Source: Lunularia cruciata
Taxonomy: Eukaryota > Streptophyta > Marchantiopsida > Lunulariales > Lunulariaceae
DNA length: 64,000 bases
Direction: 5' to 3'
NCBI GenBank assembly: GCA_948567375.1
Contig: OX419757.1
Span: 22,196,001 to 22,260,000 of the forward strand
Below are positions 30,100-41,435 of this stretch, in pieces. The first letter of the stretch is position 1; each line of letters opens with the position of its first letter. A model generated the notes under the pieces. It saw only the letters and a list, made by a program, of their open reading frames with translations. It had not been told where the DNA came from and made no database searches. Made by a program: the position numbers and the translations under genes.

Positions 30100-33065
30100 T
30101 AATTCTTTTAGGATCTTGAGTGATATTTTAGGATAAGAGTGATGTGTTGCAATTATTTTTTAACCATTGGTTTTCATATCCTGGTTATATGGAATTTGAT
30201 CTAAAAACTATGGAAACTAATTATAAAAGCAAGTGCTATTAGTAGTTTAAAGGTTTTAATAATTAGCATTTGCTCATATATGATGAGACCGGATCCGTTT
30301 TTTATAGGTAGGGGAAATATATGGTAGAGTATGACATGTTATTATCATTATTTTTGTGCTAGCAATGGCTTCACTTTTCTCTACAAGAGATTGCATAGAG
30401 TCCCATGAGATACACTATGTCAATGCATTGTAGATATCCAATAATGAACAATGACCTATGTGTGAATGATGTTCAAGGACTATGCTTGGATTGCTTCAGA
30501 TGTATAAGTGAGGCAAGTATTCTCTTAGACATCCATGATACACCTACATAATGTATTTGTCTTTTGTTGATTCTTTCAGATATATAGACCAAATTGTGTG
30601 AGTGATTGGCATCTTGTGCGAGCAATACCATAGGGTTATTTAACACTAGTTTCCATGTATACAAATATTCCATAAGTTTCCTTGTACATTCCATGGCAAA
30701 ACTAGATATACTTTTCTTCTACCACTTGATCAATTGACATATGATTACTTGGATGATTTGGCATGGTTTTTATTTCTCTTACTCCCATCCATTATATTAA
30801 AGGAGGCATGCAAGAGAGGGAGATTTGTTGATTAGAATTTGTAAATTTGATAGATTTTATAGATTTTAGGTTGGAATTGGACTACCTTATACAAGAAGTT
30901 CAGTTTTTTGCATCTCTTAAGTGATATTATCAATCATAATATATTATACATTCAACCTAATTATGATGGTATATTATCTTACGTTGAGGTAGAGAGAATA
31001 ATAGAGTCATATAAGCCTTACATCCTTTTTCTTTATCTAGTCTTATTAATGAACTATTTACTCCTTATGCTTATCATATCTTTTGCCAATAGGAGAAGTA
31101 TCGTTAGAGGTCTTAGAATATGAGTTTGAGTAGCTACTCCATCTTGATAGATTGTTTTTTTGCCCATGCATTATATATAGCCCTTAGGGGGTTTGGTAAG
31201 GATGGTTTATGAGCATTTTAGATATTGCTTCTAAGGGGATGTGCTCTTAGTATTAACTGAGATTGGGTTGTCCTACAAGTATAGAGAATTCTTTTAATAT
31301 CTTTTGTTGCGTCTAGCTTTAGAGAGCTTAGAAAGGCTGGTGAATCCTTAGCAAGTCTTATTTCTTTCATATTGTTCTCTTTTCTACCACCATGGCTTCA
31401 CAAGACAAAGTAACTATTCTTCAATCTAGTATTAAAAGACCCCTTAGGATTAGCTATTTTCCATGGCTTATTTAGAGCCCTTTTATCTATGACTTTAATT
31501 ATGCCAAGGTGTGTTGTTCTCTTTGTGGTGGGAGATATACATATTTTGTATCAATATATATCATATTAAGCAAGCCTTTGACCATTTGTCTATTGATCTT
31601 CACTATGTAAGTTTAAGAGTCATGGTATATCCTTCAGGTATTCTTCCTCATCTTGGGTTTCTAAAATAAAATATTACATCAAAAAATGATTTATATAGAT
31701 ATATATTCTTGGAGTGCAAAGAGGCTATGAGAATTCTATTAGAAGCTTATCAAATGCTACTCTCATGAAGAGTATCCTTCATGTGGATGACCTTCCTCTA
31801 CTAGAGGATTTGTAGATGGTATTTAGTAAACAAAATATATATACATATAATTGTGGACAAACCTACTTACTTTGCACAGTTCTTCCTTCTCCAACCTTCT
31901 TATCAATTTTAGAAGCTTTTGATAGAGGATCATGGGAGCTTTTAGTAATAATGATTTTGAACTATGGATATTAGAGTGGTAGAGACTTGGTGTAAATATA
32001 AACATCTCTAAAAATTTCATGTGGAAGTTTAGTCTTACTATCTATAGAGGAGACATCATCTATACATCTTTTTGGGTAATTGGGTATTTTTTATGCCTTC
32101 TAAATGATAGAGCTGTCTTGGAGATGTATGTGATGGAAGTGGAGGAAGGGTGCTTTTTTACTTTAGGTACTATTGTATCAGATGAGAGATGAGTTTGTCC
32201 ACTCAAGCTCAAGATGATTCCATTCTTTGTTTCTTTGTCTTTTGACTAGACAAAAGCTTGCAATCTTTCTTGATAGATTGATAATTTTAACTTGCTATGT
32301 ACTGTCTTCTATTTGATCCATCCATTCTTTGGGTTACTAATGCACATCTTTGCTATTGCTCTAATAAGGGTGTAGGCTCTTTTATTAAAGCTTGATCTTG
32401 TATTAAGATATGCCAACTCACACAAACTACTTTTTGTAGAGTAAGGAGGATTTGCTTCACTCATTTGTATCTTCATTACTAGTTTAAGGATATGGTATTA
32501 CTTTAGATGAAACAAAAATCCATGTAACTTATTACACTTTTGGAGGATCAAGTATAGACAGTGCACATGATATAATGTTTGAAATAATACAAGATAAAGA
32601 ATAGTCATTTCAAAGGAATGTTGGTATGCAATAGTCAAAGTCTCCAAGTATAATGATATGAAACAAGGTCATTTTGTTTCTTTAGCCCTAGTTGCATGGA
32701 ATTCTAGATATTGTATTCAACATGTTTCTAAGGGATTGTACAAGAGCTTAATATATTAGTTTATCAGCGTATTATTTACACTTTCCTAATTTTTAGCTTA
32801 TTTTAGATAACAAATGTAAATTTTTGTTTATAGAGAGCATTTGTTGGTGCAATTCATAAGAGAATAATCACACTAAGAAATGCTTCTTCAATGGTATGTA
32901 GAGCTTTTGACTTATTTAACTCTGACATTGTAGGTTTAGTAGGTCATATTTCTTGTTCTAACACTATTGGAGCTTATTTCTATTTTACCTCTCAATTTTT
33001 TTCCTTGTTAAGTAGGAAGGTGTCTTCCCATTACTCTTATTATTATCCTAAGTACGTCATGGTTT
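30100..33065 (+). mobile_element. RLE-LINE copy C (heavily decayed)
   Basis: Collinear with copies A and B. 5' untranslated similarity begins near 30100, and the start-codon region (TGTGCTAGCAATGGCTTC) is near 30355-30370. Reverse-transcriptase remnants occur around 31255-31560 and endonuclease-end remnants at 32640-32960 (for example RAFDLFNSDIVGLVGHIS at 32891 onward). A tail-like region with GTCTTCCCATTAC lies near 33020. It is AT-rich and riddled with stops and deletions, the oldest-looking copy. At the stop-codon site of copy B it has CAA (32271-32273). Confidence 0.7.
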
Positions 33066-33964
33066 TGTTTAGGGTTTAGGGTCATGGTTTTGTTTACTCC
33101 TTAAAAGGAGAAGTGTTCATTTGACAAAAGACTCGCATTTGTGAAATTTCTCCAATTTATATTTGGAGGTACTTTCTGGTAATATTAAATATATACTAAA
33201 CTGGATGAGTTGTATCAAGTTGATGAAATTCTACTGCTATACCTCAACTTTGCCAACAAATTGTGTCAAAACTGTTGCGGATACCAAAAATTTGTGCAGA
33301 ATTTAGCAAAAGTAGTCTCTTGATATCCTAATTATGTACGGTTAGAATTGACTGTGGTTGCAAAATAGAATTATAAGAAAAGGTAAAAAAATTTAAATTA
33401 TGCAGTTTTAATTTGGATAGCCGTTCGCAACATAACTCAAATGAAACACAATGTTTTCAATTAAAGGAGTTTATTGAATTTTTCTTGCATCAACAGGTAT
33501 TAATATATACTAACCGTCTGAGTATAGTGTAATTTATTCTATATTTGTCTGTTTTTCTGCTTTCTAACTAAATCCAACAAAACTAGCTATCGAAAGTCCA
33601 TTTAATTTTATGCTAATTTCCGGTATCACGACCTCCAATCCAGTGGTAAAAATATATCTGTCCACATGTTCCCTCTTGACGTTTCAACTTCGACATATGG
33701 ATAGAAACTTGCTTCAGCGGTACCCCTTAGAATGCCTCTAACAATGTATGAGTTCGTTAAAGGCTGTCAACGAAACATGTTTGCTGGAACGTCATGTCAT
33801 ATATGTCAAACCAGTATCGACATTTTTGTGTTTTTACCAACTACATGTCCGTGGATTTCATCGCCATAACGAGATGACCGTATTCTCTAGAAAGAGAAAG
33901 ACATATCCATGCAGCACTCTCATCGGCTACTTATCAATACGATGCCATTGTACTTGGTGTTAAA
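33066..33964. other. Unassigned spacer
   Basis: No supported gene. 33600-33960 has a base composition more like host than like the AT-rich LINE copy, but its longest frame (33748-33963) matches nothing I recognise. Confidence 0.3.
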
Positions 33965-34243
33965 CATCATTCTGTCGTGAATGATAATCTTGTGCCTCAG
34001 TGCCAGCCATAACACCAGTTACCACTTCTACTTTATGGTATGTCATTTCCTATTCAGCATCATTATGTTGTGAATGATAATTTTGTGCCTTAGTGCCAGC
34101 CATAACACCAATTACAAGTTCTACTTTATGGTATGTCATTTCCTCTTCAACATCATTATGTTGTGAATGATAATCTTGTACCTTAGTGCCAGCCATAACA
34201 CCAATTACAAGTTCTACTTTATGGTATATATTTTCTTATTTTG
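33965..34243. repeat. Three tandem 93-bp units
   Basis: Units start at 33965, 34058 and 34151, each with CATCATT, GTGAATGATAAT, GTGCCAGCCATAACACCA and TTCTACTTTATGGTAT. The second and third are closest to each other. The third unit diverges at its end, where truncated LINE copy D begins. No coding function. Confidence 0.9.
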
Positions 34244-34246
34244 CCT

Positions 34247-35455
34247 ATTATCTTGGAGAAAATGGTACCTATAGTATTTTTGAGTAGTTGTGCTCTCTCA
34301 ATACCCCTACTTTCCTTCCATTTTGTGGTTACTAAAAGTCCAGTTTTGGAAACTTATGTGACCGAGGTGGAGGAGAGATCCTTTTTTCTCCCGATATTAT
34401 TGTGGTGGACGAGAGATGGTCTATCTCCACAAGCACAAGAGGACCTTCCATTCTTTGTTTCACTACCGTCAGATTGGACCAGAGGTTTGTAGCCTTCCTT
34501 GATGGAGCAAGAGTCTCAACATATGCTACATTCTCCCTTAGTTGACTCGTCCATTTCTTTGGCCACTAGAGCACTTCTTCGCTCTTGCTCCAATAAAGGT
34601 GCAGGCTCTTGGATCCTAGCTCAATTGTGCATTAGGGCATTTTGACTTGCACCAGTCACTTTCTCTACAATAATGAGGTTCTACCTAGGTTTGGTCCACC
34701 CGTCTACATCTTCATTACTCACTTGTGAGTATGGTTCTACACTAGATGCAATATGGGTCCATATGACATGGTGTCCTTATGGAGGACAAGGGATAGCTAC
34801 CCATGATGCCATCAAGGATATAGTGTTTGCTATGGCACAAGAGAGTGGATACCTTGCTTGGAAGGAGCATTCATATTCTTTGCAGATAACATGTGTAAGA
34901 GTAGACTTATACTTGGTCCAAGATGATCACATGATAGTGGCAGGTGTTGTGGTTACAGACCCTACACTTGATGTAGTTTTGGAGGGAGGGGTTACTCATC
35001 CTCCTAGATGGGCTATGAGCGGAACAACAACATGCAAGGTCTCTAAGTATAGGGGTATGCAGCAATGTTCCTCTAACCTTGAAGTTATATGGAGCAAAAA
35101 ACACTATGTTCAACACATTTGTCAAGGAGTGCACGAGAGCTTATCATATTAGATGCCAGGGGGTACCATTCTCACTCTCATACTTTGTAGCATACTGTAG
35201 ACAATGTGTGTCCATTGCTGTACATAAAGCATTGGTTGGTGCAATCACTCTAGGTGATGCTTCTTTGGATGTTGCAGTAGTTTATAGACCTTTTGACTTG
35301 CATAGCTTGGATATCTTAGGTATGGTAGGGCAGATTTCTCATATTGATACTATTGGGGCCTAGCCCTATTCTACCTCTTTTGTCTCTCCCTTGTATGTCC
35401 GGCTTGACAAGGTCTTCGCATCCTTCATGTGTTTTATGCAGTCACCTTTTACTCC
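34247..35455 (+). mobile_element. RLE-LINE copy D, 5'-truncated
   Basis: Starts within the region after the reverse transcriptase (EKMVPIVFL) and continues through the endonuclease and 3' tail. 34673-35152 is an open piece with MRFYLGLVHPSTSSLLTCEY, HMTWCP, the VRVDLYLVQDDHMIVAG stretch and KVSKYRGMQ, homologous to the Cys/His and RLE regions of copy B; one Cys (CECG to CEYG) is lost. It carries TAG at 34490-34492 exactly where copy B has its TAG, followed by in-frame homologous sequence. 5' truncation is typical of non-LTR elements. No target duplication was found. Confidence 0.8.
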
Positions 35456-36106
35456 TTCGAACAAAGATGATAGTTTCTATGATAGTTCAAATATATCATC
35501 ATTTTGTGCAAATGGACTATGAGAACAAATCATTAAGGACCAGGGTTCGTCCACTATTTGCGTTAATATTTACAACGAAGAACGCACCTCCCCACCACCA
35601 CCATAACATGTAATTCTGAATCCCTTATTTTTCCACCTTTCCATTCCATTAAACTAGGAGTAAACCTTTTTAGAAAACTTAATAAGTAATGTTTTCCAAG
35701 AAGTTTAAGGTGATTTCCAAGACTGCACAGTACTTTTTTATAACAATTATATATTTCATTTCCCTATGTGCAAGAAAATGTTCGTAATATACATAAGGGA
35801 AATTATAAACCCACCTTATCCTTTCGGCTCATTCACCCCACCCTTCTATTCTAACATTTCCAGCCAATCAGATTGGATACTCGTATGAAATTGATCGGTG
35901 CAGCACGACGTGGCATAGTCATAGGATTTCTCCACCGTAATCTAATATTGTAGCCAAGCTAGCTCGTAACATAACGAAAGTTGTTTGATTGGTTTATTTG
36001 CACTCTGTATAGTACTGCAGACGGGTGAGGTGATGAGAAGAAAAGGAGAGGTGGGTTTACAATTTCACTATACATAATCGCAACTGCCTAATTTCCCTAT
36101 GGACAC
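35456..36106. other. Spacer upstream of the HMA gene, no gene seen
   Basis: No coding region supported. It contains sequence that could hold promoter elements for the gene at 36930-38230, but no defined motif other than the TATA box at 36107. Confidence 0.3.
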
Positions 36107-36114
36107 TATAAATA
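36107..36114 (+). promoter_or_regulatory. TATA box, candidate promoter of HMA gene
   Basis: TATAAATA in the context GGACACTATAAATACGACC. It is the best TATA motif upstream of the HMA gene, about 820 bp before its ATG. It would imply a long 5' untranslated region, probably with an intron: donor-like CACAG/GTGAGC near 36567 and acceptor-like TTTCAG near 36820. Confidence 0.45.
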
Positions 36115-36674
36115 CGACCGTAATGATCTCGCCTGTCCTGATCTGGCAAGATACGCTGAAGCCTGCATCAATTACATTGTCAAATATGGCTGGAGATCAG
36201 TGTCGTTTAATGCACGTGTCAATTCTTCACAGCTAGTACCGTGAGGACGTATCTTCACTTTATTGTACTTCAACACAGCGACACGAAAGTTGTCAGGAGT
36301 AGTTACGTGGTCGGCTAAACGCAACAGCAGCGTCCAACGGGTTGCTCGTCGCCCTCCGACTCGGTGGATGAGAATCTGGTCTTCATCCGCACTCTAAATG
36401 TGTCTATGTATCAAACGAGAGATTGAGGACATTTTCCAGAACTATCTTAGGCCTGTAGAACTCACTCCCTCATTGCTTTCAGAAAATTCCAAAACGCATT
36501 TGACACTATCAGTGTTTCCACGCTAGCTTCTTCTAATTCACACGCTGCTGTTTTTCTCTAGCTGGCACAGGTGAGCTAATTTGCCTGATGTGCATTCACT
36601 CAGTGGCTTTAATGGCGGTTAGAATTGGATTTGGGCAGTCTTTTGAAATGGACATGTCTGTACTCTGCTTGGCG

Positions 36675-36736
36675 TCAAGGAATTTGGTAAATCTTAGATT
36701 TTGAGCTCAAAATCTAAGATTTACCAAATTCCTTGA
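36675..36736. repeat. Perfect 62-bp palindrome
   Basis: Two 31-bp arms with no loop and no mismatch, centred between 36705 and 36706 at GAG/CTC. It lies between the TATA box and ATG of the HMA gene, probably in the 5' untranslated region or its intron. The transcript would form a long hairpin. Confidence 0.95.
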
Positions 36737-36929
36737 GTGTGCTCTTCGAGTCGAGCTGTTCTGCGCGTCTTGTGGTGATTGTTGTTGCATTACTCAAGCA
36801 CTGAGCTGCAATATGTTTCAGGGGAGCACATTGCTATTTTCTTTATCGACATCAAAATTGCAGTAATTGCAGAGAAGAAGTTTTCTCGTCAATTAAACTC
36901 TCCTTTCCAGCCTTACATTTCACACTAGG

Positions 36930-38230
36930 ATGGCAATTTCTCTTTCTCGGGTGAGTTGAATTTCTCTGCATAAGATAGCTCATTTTAGCCACGCAGAACC
37001 TACTCGACAAGTGTGTACATTAATTTCTTCACTTAGATTGCTCAAGTGTTACACTGTGTAACACTGATGTGGTCCCAGCTGATTCGATTTAAAATAGGAT
37101 TCCAGTTATGTCGCCTCTGATCACTGAACGCGTTCCTGGCGATTGTTTGTGCAGCTCTTTGTTGATAGGACAAACACTGCTGTAGTCGCATTGGCAGTGG
37201 CAGCAGCTACATCCGAATACTATTCAGTGACTGCGAATGTTCCTGCTCCTGGTAAAGCCAAAGTTGGTGTGACTGAATCTCCAGACGTTGTTACAACGCC
37301 GGAGGTTGGTGATTCTCCTGAAGGCAGTAAAACTTCAGAGGTTTCTGAATCTCTGGACGCCGTAAACTCTCCAGAGGCTGCTGAATCTTTGGCAACTGTT
37401 AAGACTCCTGAAACTGCTGAATCTCTGGAGTCTACTGAAGCTCCCAAGGTCGAGGAAATTCCCGGATTCGCTAAATCTCCAGGTGATGACAAGGTAAACG
37501 TTTGGAACTTGCATTTTTCTGAGACTGCCAAGAGCATGTAATGCACTGCGCTACCCAATATTTAATGTATTTTGTTCCAGTTGAAGCAGCTGTACATCAA
37601 GTCTTACTGTGGGTATTGTGTCTGTTAAGACTACGATTCAGTGCTTGGTACAAACAATTGGATGTTTTCATTGAGTATTCTGAGGGCTTTACTAACTTAA
37701 TATGCGATGTCGCTGAAACAGGAAAACATAGAACTGAGGGTACCACTGTGCTGCGAAGGTTGTGCCGAAAAGGTTATAAAAACGCTCAGAAATGTGGAAG
37801 GTACGACCGCCATTTCCATAAAATCAGCCATTGTTTTGAACTATCCCTTACCTGTGAACTACATGTAAACTTGGCTGAAACACCAAATTACCCTCTGTTT
37901 TGTACTTGAAAGTTTAGTGGGTATAGTAATACTTGTATTGTCTATCTGGAACTGCGTTCTGCTTGCTCACACCCGAAATCCTAGTCGTCATGATTTGTGG
38001 AGATCCTGATTCGGGCTTCCAGGATATCCCTGTTATCAATGTCGATTTTTAAAAATTCATCATACTTATTCTGTTCGAACTATTCTTCTTGGTGCTTGAG
38101 TGTAGGTGTCGTATCTGTGTTGTGTGACATGGAGAATCAAAAGGTCACTGTACGGGGTAAAGCAGAACCTCTGGCCGTTTTGGAGAAGGTTCGTAAGATT
38201 CAAAAACGTTCGGAGGTTTGGAGTGACTGA
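36930..38230 (+). CDS. Heavy-metal-associated (HMA) domain protein, four exons
   Basis: Proposed exons are 36930-36950, 37155-37493, 37722-37800 and 38106-38230, giving 564 nt or 187 residues. All introns are GT-AG (GTGAGT, GTAAAC and GTACGA donors) and phases agree. Residues 8-60 include an Ala/Val-rich stretch. Residues about 45-115 are Ser/Thr/Glu/Pro-rich with loose repeats such as ESPDVV, ESLDAV, SPEAAESL and TPETAESL. The HMA domain follows, ELRVPLCCEGCAEKVIKTL then VENQKVTV-like MENQKVTVRG, carrying the CxxC metal ligands (CEGC) and the usual intron after VEG. HMA proteins bind copper or other metals as chaperones. The C-terminus EVWSD has no CaaX isoprenylation box, unlike HIPPs. The first exon is the least certain. 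Confidence 0.8.
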
Positions 38231-39453
38231 ATGGTAAACAGTTCTCGCCTACCAGGACCTACTGCAACCGTTGAGCAAGTGATGCCAACCGGGGTGAGGG
38301 ATACTTTTAATGGGAGCTCATGAGATTTTTGAAGGTTACAACTACATGCAATCTTCCAAGCATGCTTCAAGGTGGGAAATACCGCTCAGTTTCCTCCAAG
38401 AATCAGTTAAGTGAGCCAGTGATCAAGCGCATTAAATGCTCTTGGCAGTCTCTATCAAGTATCTGCAAAGCTGTCAAGGAGGTGGGAATGTCCACATCCC
38501 TCTATATTTTAGTTCCACTTTCTCTCAAGGGCTTCGCCTAGTTCCCGAATTTCGGAGTTGAGAATGGGAGTCGATCATCTCTACGCTCGTGATGATTTCG
38601 CCTGTCCAAAGCATGAATGCCAAGGGGGTGATTCTTCGCTCATGATCACGGACGAACTCTGCATAGATTCAAACCACAAAGTGCCCGCTAAATGTTAAGG
38701 TGCTTAGCTCTTGATCTGAGGGCTGAAGATCGGTTGGATGATTCTTTTCGAGAGGCGAACACTATACAAAGTTCTGCATACCATGGAGACTCTCATTGTC
38801 AAACAGGAGAAGAGAGACCGGAGCCAGAATGGAAACATCTCTTTTGAGATATTGGTCTGAAGGTTTTCTAGATCCTAAGAGAAGCTTCTTATTAGTTTCT
38901 TATTTATCTTAAGATATCCACACCGAGGATATCTTGCTTGTTGGGTTGGGATCTGACATGATTCTACTGTAGGTAGCTGCTAGCAGAACTTCAAATACAA
39001 TCAATGATCGCTAATTTCTTTTCAGGTGATCGAAGGGACTTGAGCAGTCTTTGTCTGAACAGCAATTCCATATTAACTGGTATGAAATGTCGTCTGGAAC
39101 TATTCCGTGGATTCCGCTGTCCAGAATTTCATAATGTAACAGAGTTCTTTCTTCCTGCCCGGAACGAGACAGAAATAGGTGGGGTTAACAAACTCTTTTA
39201 ATTCTCTTGCAATGTAATATAGATCAAGACATTGACTTGACATCCAACACCGATTCGCTGTGCATTGATTGGTAGAAGAAACTCGCGCGGAGTCGAATAC
39301 TCCGCTCTTACAATACTTCTTGGTTCTGGAGCGTTGTGGAAAGATGCTGAGTTGTGAGGATCGTTGCGTATGTTAGTTCAAATTCAAAGCTTTAAAGCCC
39401 ATTTAAGAAGTGCTGCACATCATAGTCCGCGGAATTTGCTGATTTCGTCAGGT
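38231..39453. other. Downstream flank of HMA gene, no gene defined
   Basis: Probably includes the 3' untranslated region of the HMA gene. Base composition is host-like. Short frames (38320-38541, 39004-39201) have no recognisable domain and no convincing splice structure. Confidence 0.3.
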
Positions 39454-40016
39454 TATCGGACAGACTCTGTCGGGTCCGCAGTCCCATGCAATGTAGCAGA
39501 CTCATTCTATGCAATTCGGTGGAGTTTTCCAACTCTTACAGTGTTTCCAAACGCGAATTTGCCACGCCAATTCTGCCAATCCAAACGCCAATTCTTAACA
39601 CGACCTTTAATTTGTAGCTATCCTAAACCTAACCTGGGTTCTGTTGATTCGTTACAGAAACTCATGCTACGTTCAAACTTTGATCTTACAGTACTCGCTG
39701 GTTTCGGAGCTACTGAGGTGTGATCACTGACTCATCAGCGACTTTGCTAATTGCGTTTTAGGGTATCGGACAGACTCTGTAGAGTCCACAATCCCTTATT
39801 TTAGAATGCAGCAGAGTGATATGCATTTGGTGGAGTTATCCAAACTTTCATAATGTTTCCAAACGCCAATTTGCAATTTGTCTTAATACGACCTTTGATT
39901 TGTAGCTACCCAAAACCGAATTGGGTTCTGTGGACTCGGTACAGAAACTTATGCTTCTTTCAACCTTTGATCTTACAGTACTCCCTTGTTTTGGCGGAGC
40001 TACTGAAATGTGAGCA
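39454..40016. repeat. Tandem duplication, period about 309 bp
   Basis: Segment starting TATCGGACAGACTCTGT at about 39454 recurs at about 39762 and stays similar over about 255-300 bp, including GTTTCCAAACGC, ATTTGTAGCTA and GATCTTACAGTACTC. The units differ by substitutions and a deletion in the second. Frames within it are not conserved between units, so it looks non-coding. Confidence 0.85.
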
Positions 40017-40442
40017 GTCATTGAGTCGGGGAGAGGGACCGAAAGATTCAACCAAAACAGAAACGTGGATTCTTTCTAGAAGGACAAGGCATCTTCACTC
40101 GTGTACTGTTTTCTTGGTCCGATGAACTTAAGCCGTTCACCATACGTTTAGTAGATCCGATAACTTGAAATGTGACATAGTGATTGTTCACATAATTCCA
40201 AATTGCCACGGAGACATGTAACTATCGTAGGACCGAACATCTGCAAGAAAACTTCGCAAAATCAAGTTTGTCATACACCAAGACCGCGGATGTGTGTGGT
40301 GTACTTTTAAACTAGGATAAAGAGCAGTTTATAATATAGGATAACAACACTACTAAACAAGGTTGCAGACATTGAGCAATCTCTTGATACAGTAGTCGAT
40401 ACCGAGGTAGTTATATAAGGTGCTTTAGCATAGTTCGGGGAG
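40017..40442. other. Spacer before copia element, nothing recognised
   Basis: No gene or RNA recognised. It ends in GAGCT (40443-40447), the target duplication of the copia element. Confidence 0.3.
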
Positions 40443-40447
40443 GAGCT

Positions 40448-41080
40448 TGTTGTGGATCTCTACAAATTTACAATTCCTCTTATTGATAGTCTTCAGTTAT
40501 ATATATTGAGATTCAACTATATATTGAGATCAACCCTGCGCTGGAAGGACAAACATTTCGGAAGGATAAACACCTCGGGAGGGAAAAAGAGAAAATGTAC
40601 TCACACACATCAAGTGCACAAGAATTAACTCGCTTAAGAGTCATTTGCTCCTACATCCACCCCAACACAAATTCAGGATTTTTACTCCCTCTCAATACAG
40701 ATTACACAGATGATTGGGAATCTCTGCCCCGACCAACTCTTTCCCTTGATAGTCTCATGCTAGTCTAATCAAAAATCAAACCTCACCTAACCAAGCTCAT
40801 GCAGATCAAAGTTACCAAAAAAAGTTCCACTGAATCTTTCTCCCCTATGCACCTACATTCAACTCGCAAAAAACTTCACTCTGCAGGTCGTAGGGTTTTT
40901 CCTCTACTGTTGCACACACACAAAAGAACAAGAAGAAGCACACTCAAAGTATCACATCGACATCCTGGATTGTCAAACACATGTCTCAACCATGGACAAG
41001 CAATCTCGTGGATGATATGAACGTAGATCTCAACATCATAGATGGGATAAATCGGATGGATCAGGCTCCACATCCTAATA
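40448..41080 (-). repeat. Copia 3' LTR
   Basis: 633 bp, ending CAACA in element orientation. The adjacent internal purine stretch, CTCCAAGTGGGAGAG (complement of 41081-41095), is the polypurine tract. Confidence 0.85.
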
Positions 41081-41435
41081 ACTCTCCCACTTGGAGATTG
41101 ATATTTCTTGATTATACATCTAAAAGAAAAAGAAAAGGAATAAACTTCTTGTGCTTGATCTACATACTCTGTGCAACCTTACTATCTAATTATCAATGGA
41201 GGCCAATTGATAGTATACATAGCCTTAACTTCTTAGAAGTGACCATCTTGGTCAACATATCAACTAAGTTCTTGGCACCTTGAATCTTTTCAAATGACAA
41301 ACTGCCATATTCAAGTAACTCTTGGATGAAATGATATCTCAACTGTATGTGTTTTGTTCTAGCATGAAACATTGGATTCTTTGCAAAATGAATGGCACTT
41401 TGACTGTATGAGAATAAAACACAATAGTTTTGCTC

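Noticed and set aside
37220-37558. Minus-strand 112-residue frame opposite the HMA gene
   Set aside because: It is the shadow of the Ser/Glu/Pro repeat region; splice sites and the HMA domain are on the plus strand.
37560-37640. Additional HMA-gene exon after TTGTTCCAG at about 37580
   Set aside because: Its frame hits a stop within 16 codons and no donor of the right phase was found; joining 37493 to 37722 keeps the frame.
40799-41020. Frame in copia LTR, also at 45475-45699
   Set aside because: It lies within LTR sequence, is repeated because LTRs are duplicates, and has no domain.
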